Source: Armatimonadota bacterium
GTDB taxonomy: Bacteria > Armatimonadota > Hebobacteria > CAIYQO01
Direction of reading: 5' to 3'
Assembly (NCBI GenBank): GCA_029553475.1
Contig: JAKPKV010000138.1
Span: 35,609 to 99,608, forward strand
DNA length: 64,000 bases
The notes under the pieces are model-generated. The model was not told the origin of the DNA, searched no databases, and was given only the letters and a program-made list of their open reading frames with translations. Position numbers and translations under genes: made by a program. Positions 40,101-49,790 of the stretch are shown here, in pieces. Numbering within the stretch: position 1 is the first letter of the stretch; each line of letters begins with the position of its first letter.

Positions 40101-40821
40101 CCGCCATGCCCTTCTGCACTTCGAGCAGCAGGAAATCCTGTCCGGGCGTGATGCTGCCAAAATCAAACTCTTCGATGACTTCAGCCCGCGGCAACCCGTG
40201 GCTCACGACGATGCGGCACACATACTCGCCTTTGGGGACGAACTGGTAGCGCGCCTCGTATTCTACGCAGACCGGGCCGCGCTTGACCAACGCGAACCGG
40301 TACGCGCTCACCTGACGGTCGGTGAGCAGCCGGGATCCCCCCATCCACGGGCTATCGCCGTGCCGCCATCCCTGCAGGGGCGCCGGCACCCCGGCGGCGG
40401 CGACCGGCGCCGCCAGGGTCCGCTCCGCCGGCTTCGGCACGCGCACGGCCAGCCAGGCATTGGCCAGGACGAGCTGGTCTCCCTCGGTGGACACGCGCAG
40501 CGACGACAGCGCCGGATCGGGCGTGCCGGGCGCCAGCGTATAGGTCGCGCTGCCCCCCTTGGGCAGCGCGGCGACGAACGAGAGGATGCCATCATCAATC
40601 TGACTCGGCACTTCCGTGCCGGCGGCATCCTTCAGCACCACTTTCCCGGCGGGAAAGGCGGCGGGATCGGCGCGATAGTGCAGTACTTCGGCATCCCAAT
40701 CGCGATAGCCGTGATCAACCAGCGTGATTTTGCCATCGCGGGGCACGCGCATCTGTGCCGACGCCAGCATGGCGCAGCCGAGCAGGGTCACCAGCATCAT
40801 GAGAAACGCAGCGCGAGACAT
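37147..40821 (-). CDS. Secreted heparinase II/III-like polysaccharide lyase family protein
   Basis: Signal peptide MSRAAFLMMLVTLLGCAMLASA; alpha-helical toroid-like middle and GKGAPLSPGTGYQYYG...NTIYHNQVKV C-terminal segment. Confidence 0.6.
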   Translation of the reverse strand: MSRAAFLMMLVTLLGCAMLASAQMRVPRDGKITLVDHGYRDWDAEVLHYRADPAAFPAGKVVLKDAAGTEVPSQIDDGILSFVAALPKGGSATYTLAPGTPDPALSSLRVSTEGDQLVLANAWLAVRVPKPAERTLAAPVAAAGVPAPLQGWRHGDSPWMGGSRLLTDRQVSAYRFALVKRGPVCVEYEARYQFVPKGEYVCRIVVSHGLPRAEVIEEFDFGSITPGQDFLLLEVQKGMAAATFGIAGGSIQRAPLAQYLAPKLKDGTNPPAPVGGDGATPLPPLPEPGMVLLEKIGPAVRFGGLIGGVELRGAAENDQLPDARVAVVPLHAGNWRRAMVLTVWHHPRSGVVVALPISVRPVTWYAETTDDISPFSTHEHDSGLAPSYGRRQWALDFSAHPESLQERVGYIGLDTYKEWVLDWPEKTPATAYPRAWYTKADIARLKPLLAQHPDGEMLAGYYVFSGKTEHAVAQAQAAITGTFSSMSYLGNWYVSGWSHYRQSQMFGGCAQAADSALACPDLPADVRRDLRRTLAFMAYLLSNPDFNPRGAGVHLGNNNMSINRTCALAYYASLLPDHPQYQYWMDSVTDFVRMKLGTHFAVDGANLECPTYQLYGPARFLDDATTIIRNTGGPDLAAYLALNVAYLANLTMPDPRIDGRRFIPGMGNSANMLESYFGISLRTVERADPALAARMLSIHTLCWPTEPLNGLSGNHAGQVLRYLPDITAKPADLTTTVIPTYGVVFRAHFNTPNETAMLFRAGINWGHWDGDPLNTILYGKGAPLSPGTGYQYYGGAGNEKNTIYHNQVKVGAYHQREIEGRVDSALADYGCGPHADYAMASRYYPPEVFKDGRGAMAWNRQILFLKSPNPDGATYFVMRDTFPGGEGRPTWWTWMNLDGAELISVDGKGFDPAQVPQNKLVPEAQMPTITGNHLEMKTHYGAGTHFWFAGEPLPIRIRMTWTYWQGGRLGLNGDQFPKLATNEQKTTVEAMAEPGAEYFYLVYPHKNTEAVPRVATLAEGAMKVITPDATDYVFVSETPLAIEQEGVVFTGKAGAVRIFPDHVVFCMTSGNGRIGYKGCIFEGAGPFERTVKIADLRAGVTAVRDTDVKAEQRADLGEQVIVRGEGPFTAQLDGQTLRIATDGRARVLYINKPAWMWRPQYRIDGQEWMACWTDYPSSGWGTYANTHLIAVAVPAGKHVLTLTDQVFVPVWTRQFTPTIAATVR

Positions 40822-40913
40822 GTGGACAACTCCTTTACGGGCGATAACGCGCGAACACACGCCCTGGGGGCGCCGAGACGTGCCCCCAGGGCGCGCGGAC
40901 AGTGATGTCGCGC

Positions 40914-42176
40914 TCAGTCGAACAGGACCACGGTCAGGCCAACGACGTGGCCCGGGTTTGGCGTTGAGAAGCGGATCTTCACCTCTCCACCCTCCGGTGA
41001 GCTGCCGGCAAAGGTCATGCGGCCGACCAGCACCGTGTTTGTCACGCCGGCGGCCACCGGGTTATAACCTTTGTAGGTCGTCGTCACGCGCGGCGTCGTC
41101 GCGGCGAAGCTGTCATACCCCGCAAGCGTGTAGTTGCGACTCAAGGACTCAGCGTGCATGGCGACACCGATCGTCACGGTATGCACGGTATCGTCTTTCA
41201 CCAGCAGGCGCATTTCGGCGCCCGCCGCATTCCTGCCTTCCGTCTTCCCGCACGCCAAGATGCCGAGCTGATTGATGCCACGGATCGTCATATCGCCGCC
41301 CGCCCAACCTCTCACGGCGTTGGTATTGGCTTTGATTTTCCACGGGGGGGCGCTCGTTTTGGGTTGCCACCAGCTTTCATTTTGCGACGGGGCGGTCTCA
41401 CCGGGCAGCAGCGGCATGACATTCAGCGTCGAGGCATCCATCCATTGCGGGGCTAATTTGAAGAACCCGAACGTCAAGTCGTCATAGTTCCAGAATCCCT
41501 CGGTGCCATAGGGCGTCAGGTCAACCACCGCCTGATCAATGTTGCTTAACGGCTTGACCATCAGCCAGGGTTTACCGTCAACGCCGGTCAGGAGCCATCC
41601 CTTATCGCGGATGGCGTCGCCGATACTCCCATCGGCGTTCGCGGGCACGTATTCCACATGACCGTCCGCGAGCGTGCACACCGCGCCAGTATTATGGCGC
41701 GCGGCGACGCACAGGTTATTGTCAGCGGTATTGCGCGCGATGCAGGAATTCGGATTCGATGCGAGATATGTGCCGTCTCTGTCCACCGACAGGTCGGCAA
41801 GGAGCAGGGTAATGGCAGTCTCCTTGATATCGCCGAGGGCGGTATCGAACAGATGGATATTGAACCCGTATTCCGGCCGGTCGTTATTGCCCTTCAAGTC
41901 TTCACTGGGGCAATCGTAGATGGTGGGTTCATTATATGACTTGAGATAGGTCGCCCAGGAACGCTTTTCCGAATCGGGCGGGAACGCCTCGCCATTATCC
42001 TGGGCGCACATCAGCAGCGCGATGGCAATCTGGCGCTGGTTGCTGAGGCAGGTGCTCGTGCGTGCCTTTTCGCGTGCTTTCGCAAACACGGGAAAGAGGA
42101 TCGCCGCCAGGATAGCGATAATCGCGATCACCACGAGCAGCTCGATGAGGGTAAATGCGCGTATACGACTTTTCAT
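40914..42176 (-). CDS. Prepilin-type N-terminal methylation domain protein (DUF1559-like) with large C-terminal domain
   Basis: [43 protein letters not shown]. Confidence 0.88.
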   Translation of the reverse strand: MKSRIRAFTLIELLVVIAIIAILAAILFPVFAKAREKARTSTCLSNQRQIAIALLMCAQDNGEAFPPDSEKRSWATYLKSYNEPTIYDCPSEDLKGNNDRPEYGFNIHLFDTALGDIKETAITLLLADLSVDRDGTYLASNPNSCIARNTADNNLCVAARHNTGAVCTLADGHVEYVPANADGSIGDAIRDKGWLLTGVDGKPWLMVKPLSNIDQAVVDLTPYGTEGFWNYDDLTFGFFKLAPQWMDASTLNVMPLLPGETAPSQNESWWQPKTSAPPWKIKANTNAVRGWAGGDMTIRGINQLGILACGKTEGRNAAGAEMRLLVKDDTVHTVTIGVAMHAESLSRNYTLAGYDSFAATTPRVTTTYKGYNPVAAGVTNTVLVGRMTFAGSSPEGGEVKIRFSTPNPGHVVGLTVVLFD

Positions 42177-42237
42177 AGCAAACCTCCTGATAGCCCTGCA
42201 CGGGTCGGGGCACCGAGCGATGTCCCGTCCACCGTGA

Positions 42238-43422
42238 TCATTTCACGCAGTAGAACTCCACCTCGCCGATGGCACAGGACCAAACTGTCGGCGAGCTGAC
42301 CTGCTCGATCTGTATGGCAATGTCTTCACCGGCGGTGGGCGGCACGGCATATTCGACCCATCCCGCAACCGCGGTGAATTTCGGATCGCCCATATTTGTG
42401 CCCTGCCAGCTTCCGGTCCCCGTCTTGGCACGGGACTCAACGCGGAGCTTCAGTTTGCTGGAGTCGAAATTCATACTCTCGAGGAACCCTGTTTGTCCAC
42501 AGTTCCAGATACGCAATTTCGTCAACAGCGCCGACGGCTTCAGGCCTGTCACCTCAACACGCAACGGAGTGAGGTGTGAATAATTTTGCCGACGATAGAT
42601 GACGAAATTCACGGGATAACCGGACGTTGGCGTTGCGCCATCTACCAGATTCCAGCCGAGCGCGTTGTACCAGTATCCCCCCCATTCGGTGGCACAATTT
42701 CCACTTTGATACGGGCAAGACGTAGAATGCCCCGCCGCATTATGCAGCCTGAGTTTTCCACCGGTGTATCCTGAATCGGCGTTAATGTTTATCGCATCCG
42801 GTCCTTCTCCGGTGTCAGTGCCCGGCGAAAACGTTAGCAAGGTGCCATCACCGACTACAATGGTGATGCCGTTATTCTGCAGTGCGGTAATTCTGGTTGT
42901 GCCCGCCGGGACGGAGACCGTCTGCACTGAGCCATCAACGAGCGCGGCAATCAGCGTATTGTTGTGGCGGTCATCAAAGCAGGCTTCTATGGCGCTGATC
43001 TGAATGGCGAAGTTCCCTTTCATGTGGGGGCGGCTCAAATCGGTCACCATCAGCGTCTGCGCCGGCTTCGAGATTTTCCCCAGCGCACGATCGAACAGGA
43101 AGCAATTGAATCCGTACTCCGGCTTGGTGTTATTCCCTTTGCCGGAGAGCGTCGGACAGTCATACAGACTGGGTTCGTTATAGGCGGCCAGCCTGGCCGA
43201 CCAGGACTGCGAGCCCGTGTCGGGGAAAAATTTCTCGTTGTTATCCTGCGTATACATCTGGATTGCCAGGGCTATCTGGCGCTGGTTATTCAGGCAGGAC
43301 GTCTGTCGCGCCTTCTCGCGGGCCTTCGCAAACACCGGGAACAGGATCGCGGCGAGGATGGCGATGATCGCGATCACCACCAGCAGCTCGATGAGGGTAA
43401 ACCCTCGTTTCACAGTGGACAT
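42238..43422 (-). CDS. Prepilin-type N-terminal methylation domain protein with large C-terminal domain
   Basis: [43 protein letters not shown]; ~200-aa extension. Confidence 0.88.
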   Translation of the reverse strand: MSTVKRGFTLIELLVVIAIIAILAAILFPVFAKAREKARQTSCLNNQRQIALAIQMYTQDNNEKFFPDTGSQSWSARLAAYNEPSLYDCPTLSGKGNNTKPEYGFNCFLFDRALGKISKPAQTLMVTDLSRPHMKGNFAIQISAIEACFDDRHNNTLIAALVDGSVQTVSVPAGTTRITALQNNGITIVVGDGTLLTFSPGTDTGEGPDAININADSGYTGGKLRLHNAAGHSTSCPYQSGNCATEWGGYWYNALGWNLVDGATPTSGYPVNFVIYRRQNYSHLTPLRVEVTGLKPSALLTKLRIWNCGQTGFLESMNFDSSKLKLRVESRAKTGTGSWQGTNMGDPKFTAVAGWVEYAVPPTAGEDIAIQIEQVSSPTVWSCAIGEVEFYCVK

Positions 43423-43529
43423 ACACACCTCCTTCACGAAATCATGCATTGGGATCAGGCGATTATTTCCATGAGACGATCAGGCTGCAGGGCATCTGGC
43501 AGCCGGGCGTCTCGGTTTGGGATGCATCC

Positions 43530-46460
43530 TCACTCCTTCGTCATCCGCTGTCCGTCGGCGGCCAGTTGGCCGGGGGCCGGGAGGATCAGCGTCGCCTGAC
43601 CGTCACGGATCTGGATGACCCCGGCGGTCCCGGTGAACGTCGTGTCGCCGTCCGCATAGGTGAACGGGGCTGCGGCCAGGAAGACATAATCGGTGCCGCG
43701 AAGATGTTCGACTTTCACCCCTTTGCCGCCCGCCAGGGCCGTGATCCGCGGCGCAGCCTCGGTCTTCAAGCGCGGATAGAGCACGGCGCTCACTGCCGCG
43801 CCATCGGGCAGGGTGGCGATGACGCCGGTCTGCGTGAGCGTCTGCATGCCGGGATACCCATCCGCACCCAGCCCGAAGGTTTTCACGCTGTAATCCTCCG
43901 TTGTCAGCGCCATGCCGGGCGGCTGCAGGAAGAACAGATCGGTATCCACATCCTCTGTACCGACGATCAGCGCCTGCTGGGGCGACAAACGGACGGCCTG
44001 CGCCGTGCACCACAACCGCCAGGTCGCCGCCACCGGCTCCTTCAGGCTATCGGCCATGATGAAGTAGTTGGGGGCCAGCGGGTCGGCATCTTTGATGAAG
44101 AGGATCTGCCGCGTCCACCCGCCGGCCACGCCGCGCACATAGTCCGCTTGCGGCGCGGGCGCGAAGCGCTCGATCTGCATGATGCCGCCGGTGATGGGCG
44201 ACTCCACCATGCTGTGGTCATGCATGGGCGCCTGGCCGAAATAGCCGAAATCATCCGCCACGATCCGGCCCTTGCCCCAGAGGGTGATGCTGCCGGAATC
44301 GTAGTCGTAGTGGTCGTGGTTCGTGCCGGCGATGAGATAGAGCTGCGTTTCGCGGTCCGTGGGGAAGCCGCTGCGCAGGATGACCCCCGTCTTCGGGAAC
44401 AGCTCGCTGCCATACGCCGGCGCTTTAGCCGGCAGGGTGGCATCGTACAATACGCTGCGGTAGCCGCCGGTGCTGTGGCCGGAGCCGCCAATGCCCGCGT
44501 AGGTGGCCGAGCGGTGCTGCTGCCACATCCACTGCATCTCGGCGGCGAATTGCGGGTCGCGCTCCTTCCAGAGCGTGGCGAAGATGCCGAATTCACCGGT
44601 CGGCTCGAACAGCCAGGTGTTGCCGATGGGCGGCAGATGGCGGAATCCGCCCGTGCGCGCATCCGGCGGCGTGGAGATCTTGGCAAACCACTCGATAATC
44701 CGGCGCATCTTCGGCGAGAAGAGCGTCTCGTCGCCGCTGCTATTATAGGCCATGAGCAGGCCACCGAGAATGAAGTCGTACGACACCATGGCGTAGTGCG
44801 GCGCTTCCAGCCAGCCGCCATTGTCATCCGACCATTCATGCATCTGCCGCACCAACTCGGTCATGCCGGCTTTCCGCCAGTCCGCCGCACGCGGATGCGA
44901 AGACAGCAGGCTGCCGGCGGCCAGCCGGTAGGCGGCCACCATGGTGGTCATATTGGCCGTGCCGGCATAGCCACGCTCGGGAGACCAGTATTCCGGCCGA
45001 CTGATGGCGTAGCCCACAAAGGCCAGTTGTGCCCGCAGGCGCTGGCGCTCCTCCGGGGTGCCTTCGCCGTCGCGCAAGGCCGTGTCGGCGAACATCAAGG
45101 CTTCGATCACGACCCGCGACTGCATGTGTGGGGCGCTGCCATAGGGCAGCCCGCCCTGGTTCAAGAACACGTGGATGCACTCCCGCGCATACTGCAAGGC
45201 TTTTTCCATGCTGTAGGGGTGCCCTTGCATCGGCGCGAGGTAGCGTTCAAGCATCGGTTTGGTGATGAGCATGCGCGGATGCGTTTCCGCGCTGGCATCC
45301 CACTCCAGCACGTATTCCTTCACCATATCCAGCGGGAAGTGCCCATATTTAATGAGATAGCGGTAGGGGAGCGGCGACGCCGCATTCGGCTTGGGGTCCC
45401 GCGCTTCCACCAGGCAGGGTTCGGCGGGCAGCGTCATGTACATCCACTTGCGCCGGCCGACCTTCAGCGGGAAGTCCAGGTGCACCCCCTGCGCGTCGCA
45501 CTGTACCGACTGCCGGTGCCACGCGCGTTTCTCGGCCGGCACCGACGGGTCAACCCACGCGCCGGCCTCGCGGGCGGCGACCGCCAGCAGGTCGTCGCTG
45601 CCGTCATGATAGAGGCCGAAATAGTTGCCCTGCCGCATGGACTCCTGCCAGCGCAGCCACGGCTCCAGCCGGTAGACCTCGCCGGGCGCGAGCGTCCAGG
45701 TGCAGTTGCGCCCGTAATACGTCTCACCGGTTGACATGCCAGACCGGTAGAGCAAGGTATCCGGATTAAGCTGCCGCTGCAGGTCCAGGGAGAAAGTGAC
45801 CGCGGGGCCGTCAATGGCGGACGCTTCATCAATCAGCACCACCGGTTCCCCGGCGTACAGGCGAATGCGCAGCGACCAGGTCGCTGTTGGGCCGAACGCC
45901 GCCTGGCACACCACCTCGGCGTAGACCGGGCCGCGGGCGAGGATTTTCACGGCATACGCCGTGACCGGCGTTTTGGTGATCACGCGGGAACCGCCCACCC
46001 AGGCGCCCGACGGCAGGCGCACCGCGCTGATCGGCCCCCGGTCCGCGGCCAGCGTCTTCGCCAGCCGAATGCCGGTTTGCGCGTTCGTCAGCTCGACCGC
46101 ATCAGCCGTCTCAACGATGCGCAGATCGGTTGTCCGATTGGCTGTGCCGGGCGCCAGGCGGAACTCGCGCACGGCATACGCCGGCAGATCCGTTTGGAAG
46201 GCGATCCGGAGATCGTGGGCCGTGGCGCCGTAGATCAGTTGATACGGGATGGCGGTGCCGTTCGCCCCGCGCAGCGCCTGTCCGCTTTTCGCCTGGCGCG
46301 CCTGCGCCGCCGTCAGCGAAAACGTGACGGGCTCACGCTGCCAGTCATGCCCCAGCCAGTCGCGCAGCCGAAAATCCGGCGCTGGTGAGGCCGCCGACAG
46401 ACCGCTACAGACCAGGGTCAAGAGGACCAGACTCGCACATGCATGCCTGAGCCACCTCAT
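43530..46460 (-). CDS. Secreted heparinase II/III-like protein
   Basis: Signal peptide; NHDHYDYDSGSITLWGKGRIVADDFGYFG, HDHSMVESPITGG typical of the heparinase II/III C-terminal domain. Confidence 0.75.
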   Translation of the reverse strand: MRWLRHACASLVLLTLVCSGLSAASPAPDFRLRDWLGHDWQREPVTFSLTAAQARQAKSGQALRGANGTAIPYQLIYGATAHDLRIAFQTDLPAYAVREFRLAPGTANRTTDLRIVETADAVELTNAQTGIRLAKTLAADRGPISAVRLPSGAWVGGSRVITKTPVTAYAVKILARGPVYAEVVCQAAFGPTATWSLRIRLYAGEPVVLIDEASAIDGPAVTFSLDLQRQLNPDTLLYRSGMSTGETYYGRNCTWTLAPGEVYRLEPWLRWQESMRQGNYFGLYHDGSDDLLAVAAREAGAWVDPSVPAEKRAWHRQSVQCDAQGVHLDFPLKVGRRKWMYMTLPAEPCLVEARDPKPNAASPLPYRYLIKYGHFPLDMVKEYVLEWDASAETHPRMLITKPMLERYLAPMQGHPYSMEKALQYARECIHVFLNQGGLPYGSAPHMQSRVVIEALMFADTALRDGEGTPEERQRLRAQLAFVGYAISRPEYWSPERGYAGTANMTTMVAAYRLAAGSLLSSHPRAADWRKAGMTELVRQMHEWSDDNGGWLEAPHYAMVSYDFILGGLLMAYNSSGDETLFSPKMRRIIEWFAKISTPPDARTGGFRHLPPIGNTWLFEPTGEFGIFATLWKERDPQFAAEMQWMWQQHRSATYAGIGGSGHSTGGYRSVLYDATLPAKAPAYGSELFPKTGVILRSGFPTDRETQLYLIAGTNHDHYDYDSGSITLWGKGRIVADDFGYFGQAPMHDHSMVESPITGGIMQIERFAPAPQADYVRGVAGGWTRQILFIKDADPLAPNYFIMADSLKEPVAATWRLWCTAQAVRLSPQQALIVGTEDVDTDLFFLQPPGMALTTEDYSVKTFGLGADGYPGMQTLTQTGVIATLPDGAAVSAVLYPRLKTEAAPRITALAGGKGVKVEHLRGTDYVFLAAAPFTYADGDTTFTGTAGVIQIRDGQATLILPAPGQLAADGQRMTKE

Positions 46461-46491
46461 TGGCTGCCCTCCCCTTCGGGTGTCGCCCCAA

Positions 46492-46507
46492 ACTAATGCG
46501 CTTCAGC
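46492..46507 (-). promoter_or_regulatory. LacI-type operator-like site ACTAATGCGCTTCAGC
   Basis: Matches ACTAATRCGCT core; 32 nt upstream of the 43530-46460 gene start. Confidence 0.5.
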
Positions 46508-46564
46508 TCTCGCGCAGAAGACCGTCCGGGCACTGTGCCAGATGAAAATCTTCCTTTTCACCGT

Positions 46565-46580
46565 ACTAATACGCTTTAGT
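46565..46580 (-). promoter_or_regulatory. LacI-type operator-like site ACTAATACGCTTTAGT
   Basis: Imperfect palindrome ACTAAnnCGnnTTAGT with central CG. Confidence 0.55.
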
Positions 46581-46993
46581 TCATCGCCGGTGTGACCGGC
46601 GTGAACGACGTGCTGTGGGATGGATAGCTGTGGGGCAGTGCAAGTTGCACGCCGTACACCACTACAGCGAGGGGGGTCGTGCAGCATGATGGGGAGCGGA
46701 GACCGTGTTACAGGTCGGCCATCCCGATCATGCGACTGCTACCCTGCCTACTCTCGCCGCAGACTGCCAGCGTGTTGTCAGTAGAACCCCACCGTATAGT
46801 GCGAACCTTCACCAGTCGGGATGCGGTGCAGGCATCATCACGACTGTTCGCCATTGCGATGGCCGCGCCGACGCCCCTGGCAGTTTGCGCGAACATCATT
46901 TGTCGCCTATGGTACCATCCCCAAGGGGCTTTGTCAAGCCTCGAGGCCAAGATTTCTCCAGAAAACCAAGCGTTTGTCACGAGCTAAATCGAA

Positions 46994-47188
46994 TCAGTTC
47001 AGCATATCGCGCGTATGGCAACCGCCCCACGGCCCCCGCCAGCCGGCACGCATCGGTTGGCCTTGGCGACTGTTTCGGACGTAGGCGTCGGAGATGTTGC
47101 CGCAGCCGATCATGCCGACCCGCAGCGGCGTCACCACCTCCGGTGCGCGCGCGTGCAGAGCAGATGATGCGGTGTCTACTGGCGTCAT
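46994..47188 (-). pseudogene. Gfo/Idh/MocA N-terminal fragment
   Basis: PLRVGMIGCGNISDAYVRNSRQ Rossmann start, then a non-homologous tail and stop; no rest of the gene. Confidence 0.6.
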
Positions 47189-47275
47189 ACTGCGCCTCCC
47201 TCGCAGGCGTGCCGTCGGTGCGCCACAGGAGTGTACGCCGCCGGGCTGATGGCGGTAAAGGGCATCTTCTTGCCG

Positions 47276-47291
47276 ACTGTAGCGTATTAGT
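47276..47291 (+). promoter_or_regulatory. LacI-type operator-like site ACTGTAGCGTATTAGT
   Basis: Reverse complement ACTAATACGCTACAGT shares ACTAATACGCT with 46565-46580; 155 nt upstream of the 47446 gene. Confidence 0.5.
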
Positions 47292-47445
47292 GTAATATTT
47301 TTTCATCGGAATTGCCACCTGCCTCCGATACCGTGTCCCCACCCGGCAGACCACGCAGCGCGCCTGGGCGGGGAGACATCGTCACCGACGCGAGAAAGCC
47401 CATCACCGGTGTGATGGGCAACGCGAACGAAAGAGTGTTGTCACG

Positions 47446-49653
47446 ATGAGCAATATCCCGGAGCCCCCCATTCGTATCACGCAGCTGGTCACCCCGGCGA
47501 TGGCTGACGCGCTGCAGGCGGCAGCCCCCGCGCAATGGGAGCAGATCATCACGTCCGCGCTGCATACGCAGATCGCTACGCTGCCGTCCTTTTACCGGGG
47601 CGGGCACGCGCCCGCCCCCTTGACCACCGATGAGCTGCAACGGGCTGACGACCTGTGCGCCTATCGGATGCCGCTCGTCAATGGCACGGCCCGCGACATG
47701 GGGCTGCCGTATGACTGGTACTTCGGGGCGAGTGACGGCCACATCGGGGAGCGTGCCCCGTGGTATATCGTCCAGCGCATCGACTTTTCCAGCACGCTGG
47801 TGCGGGCCTTTCGGCAGACGGGCGATCGGCGCTATCTCGACGCCCTGCGCAACTACTATCTCGACTACGTCGCACAGTACTGGGTGGATGGCCCGCACCT
47901 CCCGCCGCGCGACAACTGGCTGTGCACCGCCGCCCGCTGCGGCGAGATCAGCACGTCGCTGACCGACCCGGAGGTGTTGACCGCATTCTCGGGCGCCGAT
48001 TTCTTGGCCATCTTCCGCGCCGTTGACCACATGCTCACCGGGCTCATCCCGAATCTGGCGCTGGGCAGCAACTGGCGCGTGCACGAGCTGGCGAGTATAC
48101 TGCGCGTGGCGTTGAGCTTCCCCTTCCTGCGCCAGGCCGAACGCTGGCAGGCGCTGGCGGTCAATGGGCTCAACGAAGAGTTCGCGATCCAGATTCGGGA
48201 TGACGGCTCGCATGAGGAGCTGGCCATCCATTACGGCGCCGGCACCTGGCTGGCCTTCGCGGCATTGCACGCCCTCGCGGCCCAGCGTCCGGACATTGGG
48301 CTGCGCTTCGATCCGGACAAAATGGAGCGCGCGCTGGTGTATGTCCTCAGCGCCTGCAAACCTTTCGGGCTGGCTGCGGCGATTGGCGACGACTACGGGA
48401 GCCGCACGCCGGCGATGTTGGATGGCGTCTCGGCGCCCCATCGCCAGGGGACCCCGCCGGCATGGGACCGCATGGTGCGGCAGGGGGCAGCATGGCTGGC
48501 CCGTGCCGGCGACAGCCCCACCGCCGCCTTCATCCTGCACGGCACGCCCGAACCCGCCTGGCAGAGCCGGCACCATCGGAACAGCGGATACCTGTTCCTG
48601 CGCGACGGCTGGCAGCCCGAGGCGCTGTACGCCGGCCTGAATATGGGGTATTACGCCAATTGCCACTGTCACTACGGCTTGCTCGGGCTGGAGATCGCGG
48701 GGCTCGGGCGTGAATTCATCGTTGATCCCGGCTGCAGCGCGCTCGATGCGCGCGAGATCAATCAGAACTTTGCCCGCACCCGCGCCCATAGCACGCTGTG
48801 TGTGGATGGGCTGGATCAGCAGGTGGCCGCGCCGGTGACCCCGAGTCGCCTGGTCCTGGGCGCGCAGTACGATTTTGCCGTGGGCGTCTATAAGGGCGGC
48901 TACGTTGCCGGCAATCCCTTCGGCCCTGGCTGCACCTCCGCCGGGCGCTTCACGTCCGCGTTCTCCGGCACGCACTTCCGCCATCTCCTCTTTGTGAAAG
49001 GCAGCTACTGGATGCTGTTCGATGCGCTCACCACGCAGCCGGGGCATTGCGCGGAAACGCGCTTGCAGTTTCTGCCCACCGCGATAACGGCGCTGCCACA
49101 GGGGGGCTACTCGACCGGCTGGGCAGCGGCGAATCTGGCGCTGCTGCCTTTGCAGTGGGATGGCTGGACGCATGACGTGGTCCAGGGCATGACGGATCCC
49201 ATTGAAGGCTGGATGCCCGGCCCGCAGAAAACGCTGCTGCCAGCGCCGGTGTACAAAGCGACCTGTCCTACCGGGGATGGCCCATGCTGGCATGGCTCAC
49301 TGCTCTTCCCGTACCCCGGCGCCACCCCACCCGCCCTGACGATTACGGCGTTGGTAACCGATGCCGGCTTTGGGTACCGTATTGATGCGCCCGCGTTCAC
49401 CGATTACCTGTTCCTGTCCAATTCCTGGAACCCGCGCGACATCGTGCTGGATGCCATCCGCACTGACGCGCCGTGTCTCCACCTGCGCCTGGTGGATGGG
49501 CAGCCCACCCAGGCATTCACCTGCGAGGGGACGTATCTGACCGTGAACGGCACGCGCATGTTCGCGGCGCCCGGCACCATGCTGGCGCGCGAATGGACAA
49601 ACGGCGCGCATGGCCCGGCGATCCGGACCTATCAGCCCCGCTGGCAGGGGTGA
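47446..49653 (+). CDS. Heparinase II/III-like protein, no signal peptide
   Basis: RNSGYLFLRDGWQPEALYAGLNMGYYANCHCHYGLLGLEIAGLGREFIVDPG, heparinase II/III barrel plus sandwich layout. Confidence 0.75.
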   Translation: MSNIPEPPIRITQLVTPAMADALQAAAPAQWEQIITSALHTQIATLPSFYRGGHAPAPLTTDELQRADDLCAYRMPLVNGTARDMGLPYDWYFGASDGHIGERAPWYIVQRIDFSSTLVRAFRQTGDRRYLDALRNYYLDYVAQYWVDGPHLPPRDNWLCTAARCGEISTSLTDPEVLTAFSGADFLAIFRAVDHMLTGLIPNLALGSNWRVHELASILRVALSFPFLRQAERWQALAVNGLNEEFAIQIRDDGSHEELAIHYGAGTWLAFAALHALAAQRPDIGLRFDPDKMERALVYVLSACKPFGLAAAIGDDYGSRTPAMLDGVSAPHRQGTPPAWDRMVRQGAAWLARAGDSPTAAFILHGTPEPAWQSRHHRNSGYLFLRDGWQPEALYAGLNMGYYANCHCHYGLLGLEIAGLGREFIVDPGCSALDAREINQNFARTRAHSTLCVDGLDQQVAAPVTPSRLVLGAQYDFAVGVYKGGYVAGNPFGPGCTSAGRFTSAFSGTHFRHLLFVKGSYWMLFDALTTQPGHCAETRLQFLPTAITALPQGGYSTGWAAANLALLPLQWDGWTHDVVQGMTDPIEGWMPGPQKTLLPAPVYKATCPTGDGPCWHGSLLFPYPGATPPALTITALVTDAGFGYRIDAPAFTDYLFLSNSWNPRDIVLDAIRTDAPCLHLRLVDGQPTQAFTCEGTYLTVNGTRMFAAPGTMLAREWTNGAHGPAIRTYQPRWQG

Positions 49654-49790
49654 TGGGCGTGGCGGTGCAGTGCGCACTGCCAGGAGGATCGGGACGAGAG
49701 GGTGCGAATCTGCAGTAGTGAGTGACCGAGGGCTACCGCGCCGTGCCGCATGCCGCCGTCGGCCGGCACGGTACAGGAGGGGGAAGACCC

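Noticed and set aside
37144-40905. 1253-aa plus-strand ORF opposite the heparinase-like gene
   Set aside because: Arg/His/Gln/Gly-rich shadow ORF of a high-GC gene; the minus-strand product has a signal peptide and normal composition.
46679-46987. Several ~90-100-aa ORFs in the 46.5-47.3 kb intergenic region
   Set aside because: Overlapping frames on both strands, no recognisable motif, no convincing RBS.
47287-49293. 668-aa minus-strand ORF
   Set aside because: Shadow of the heparinase-like gene at 47446-49653.
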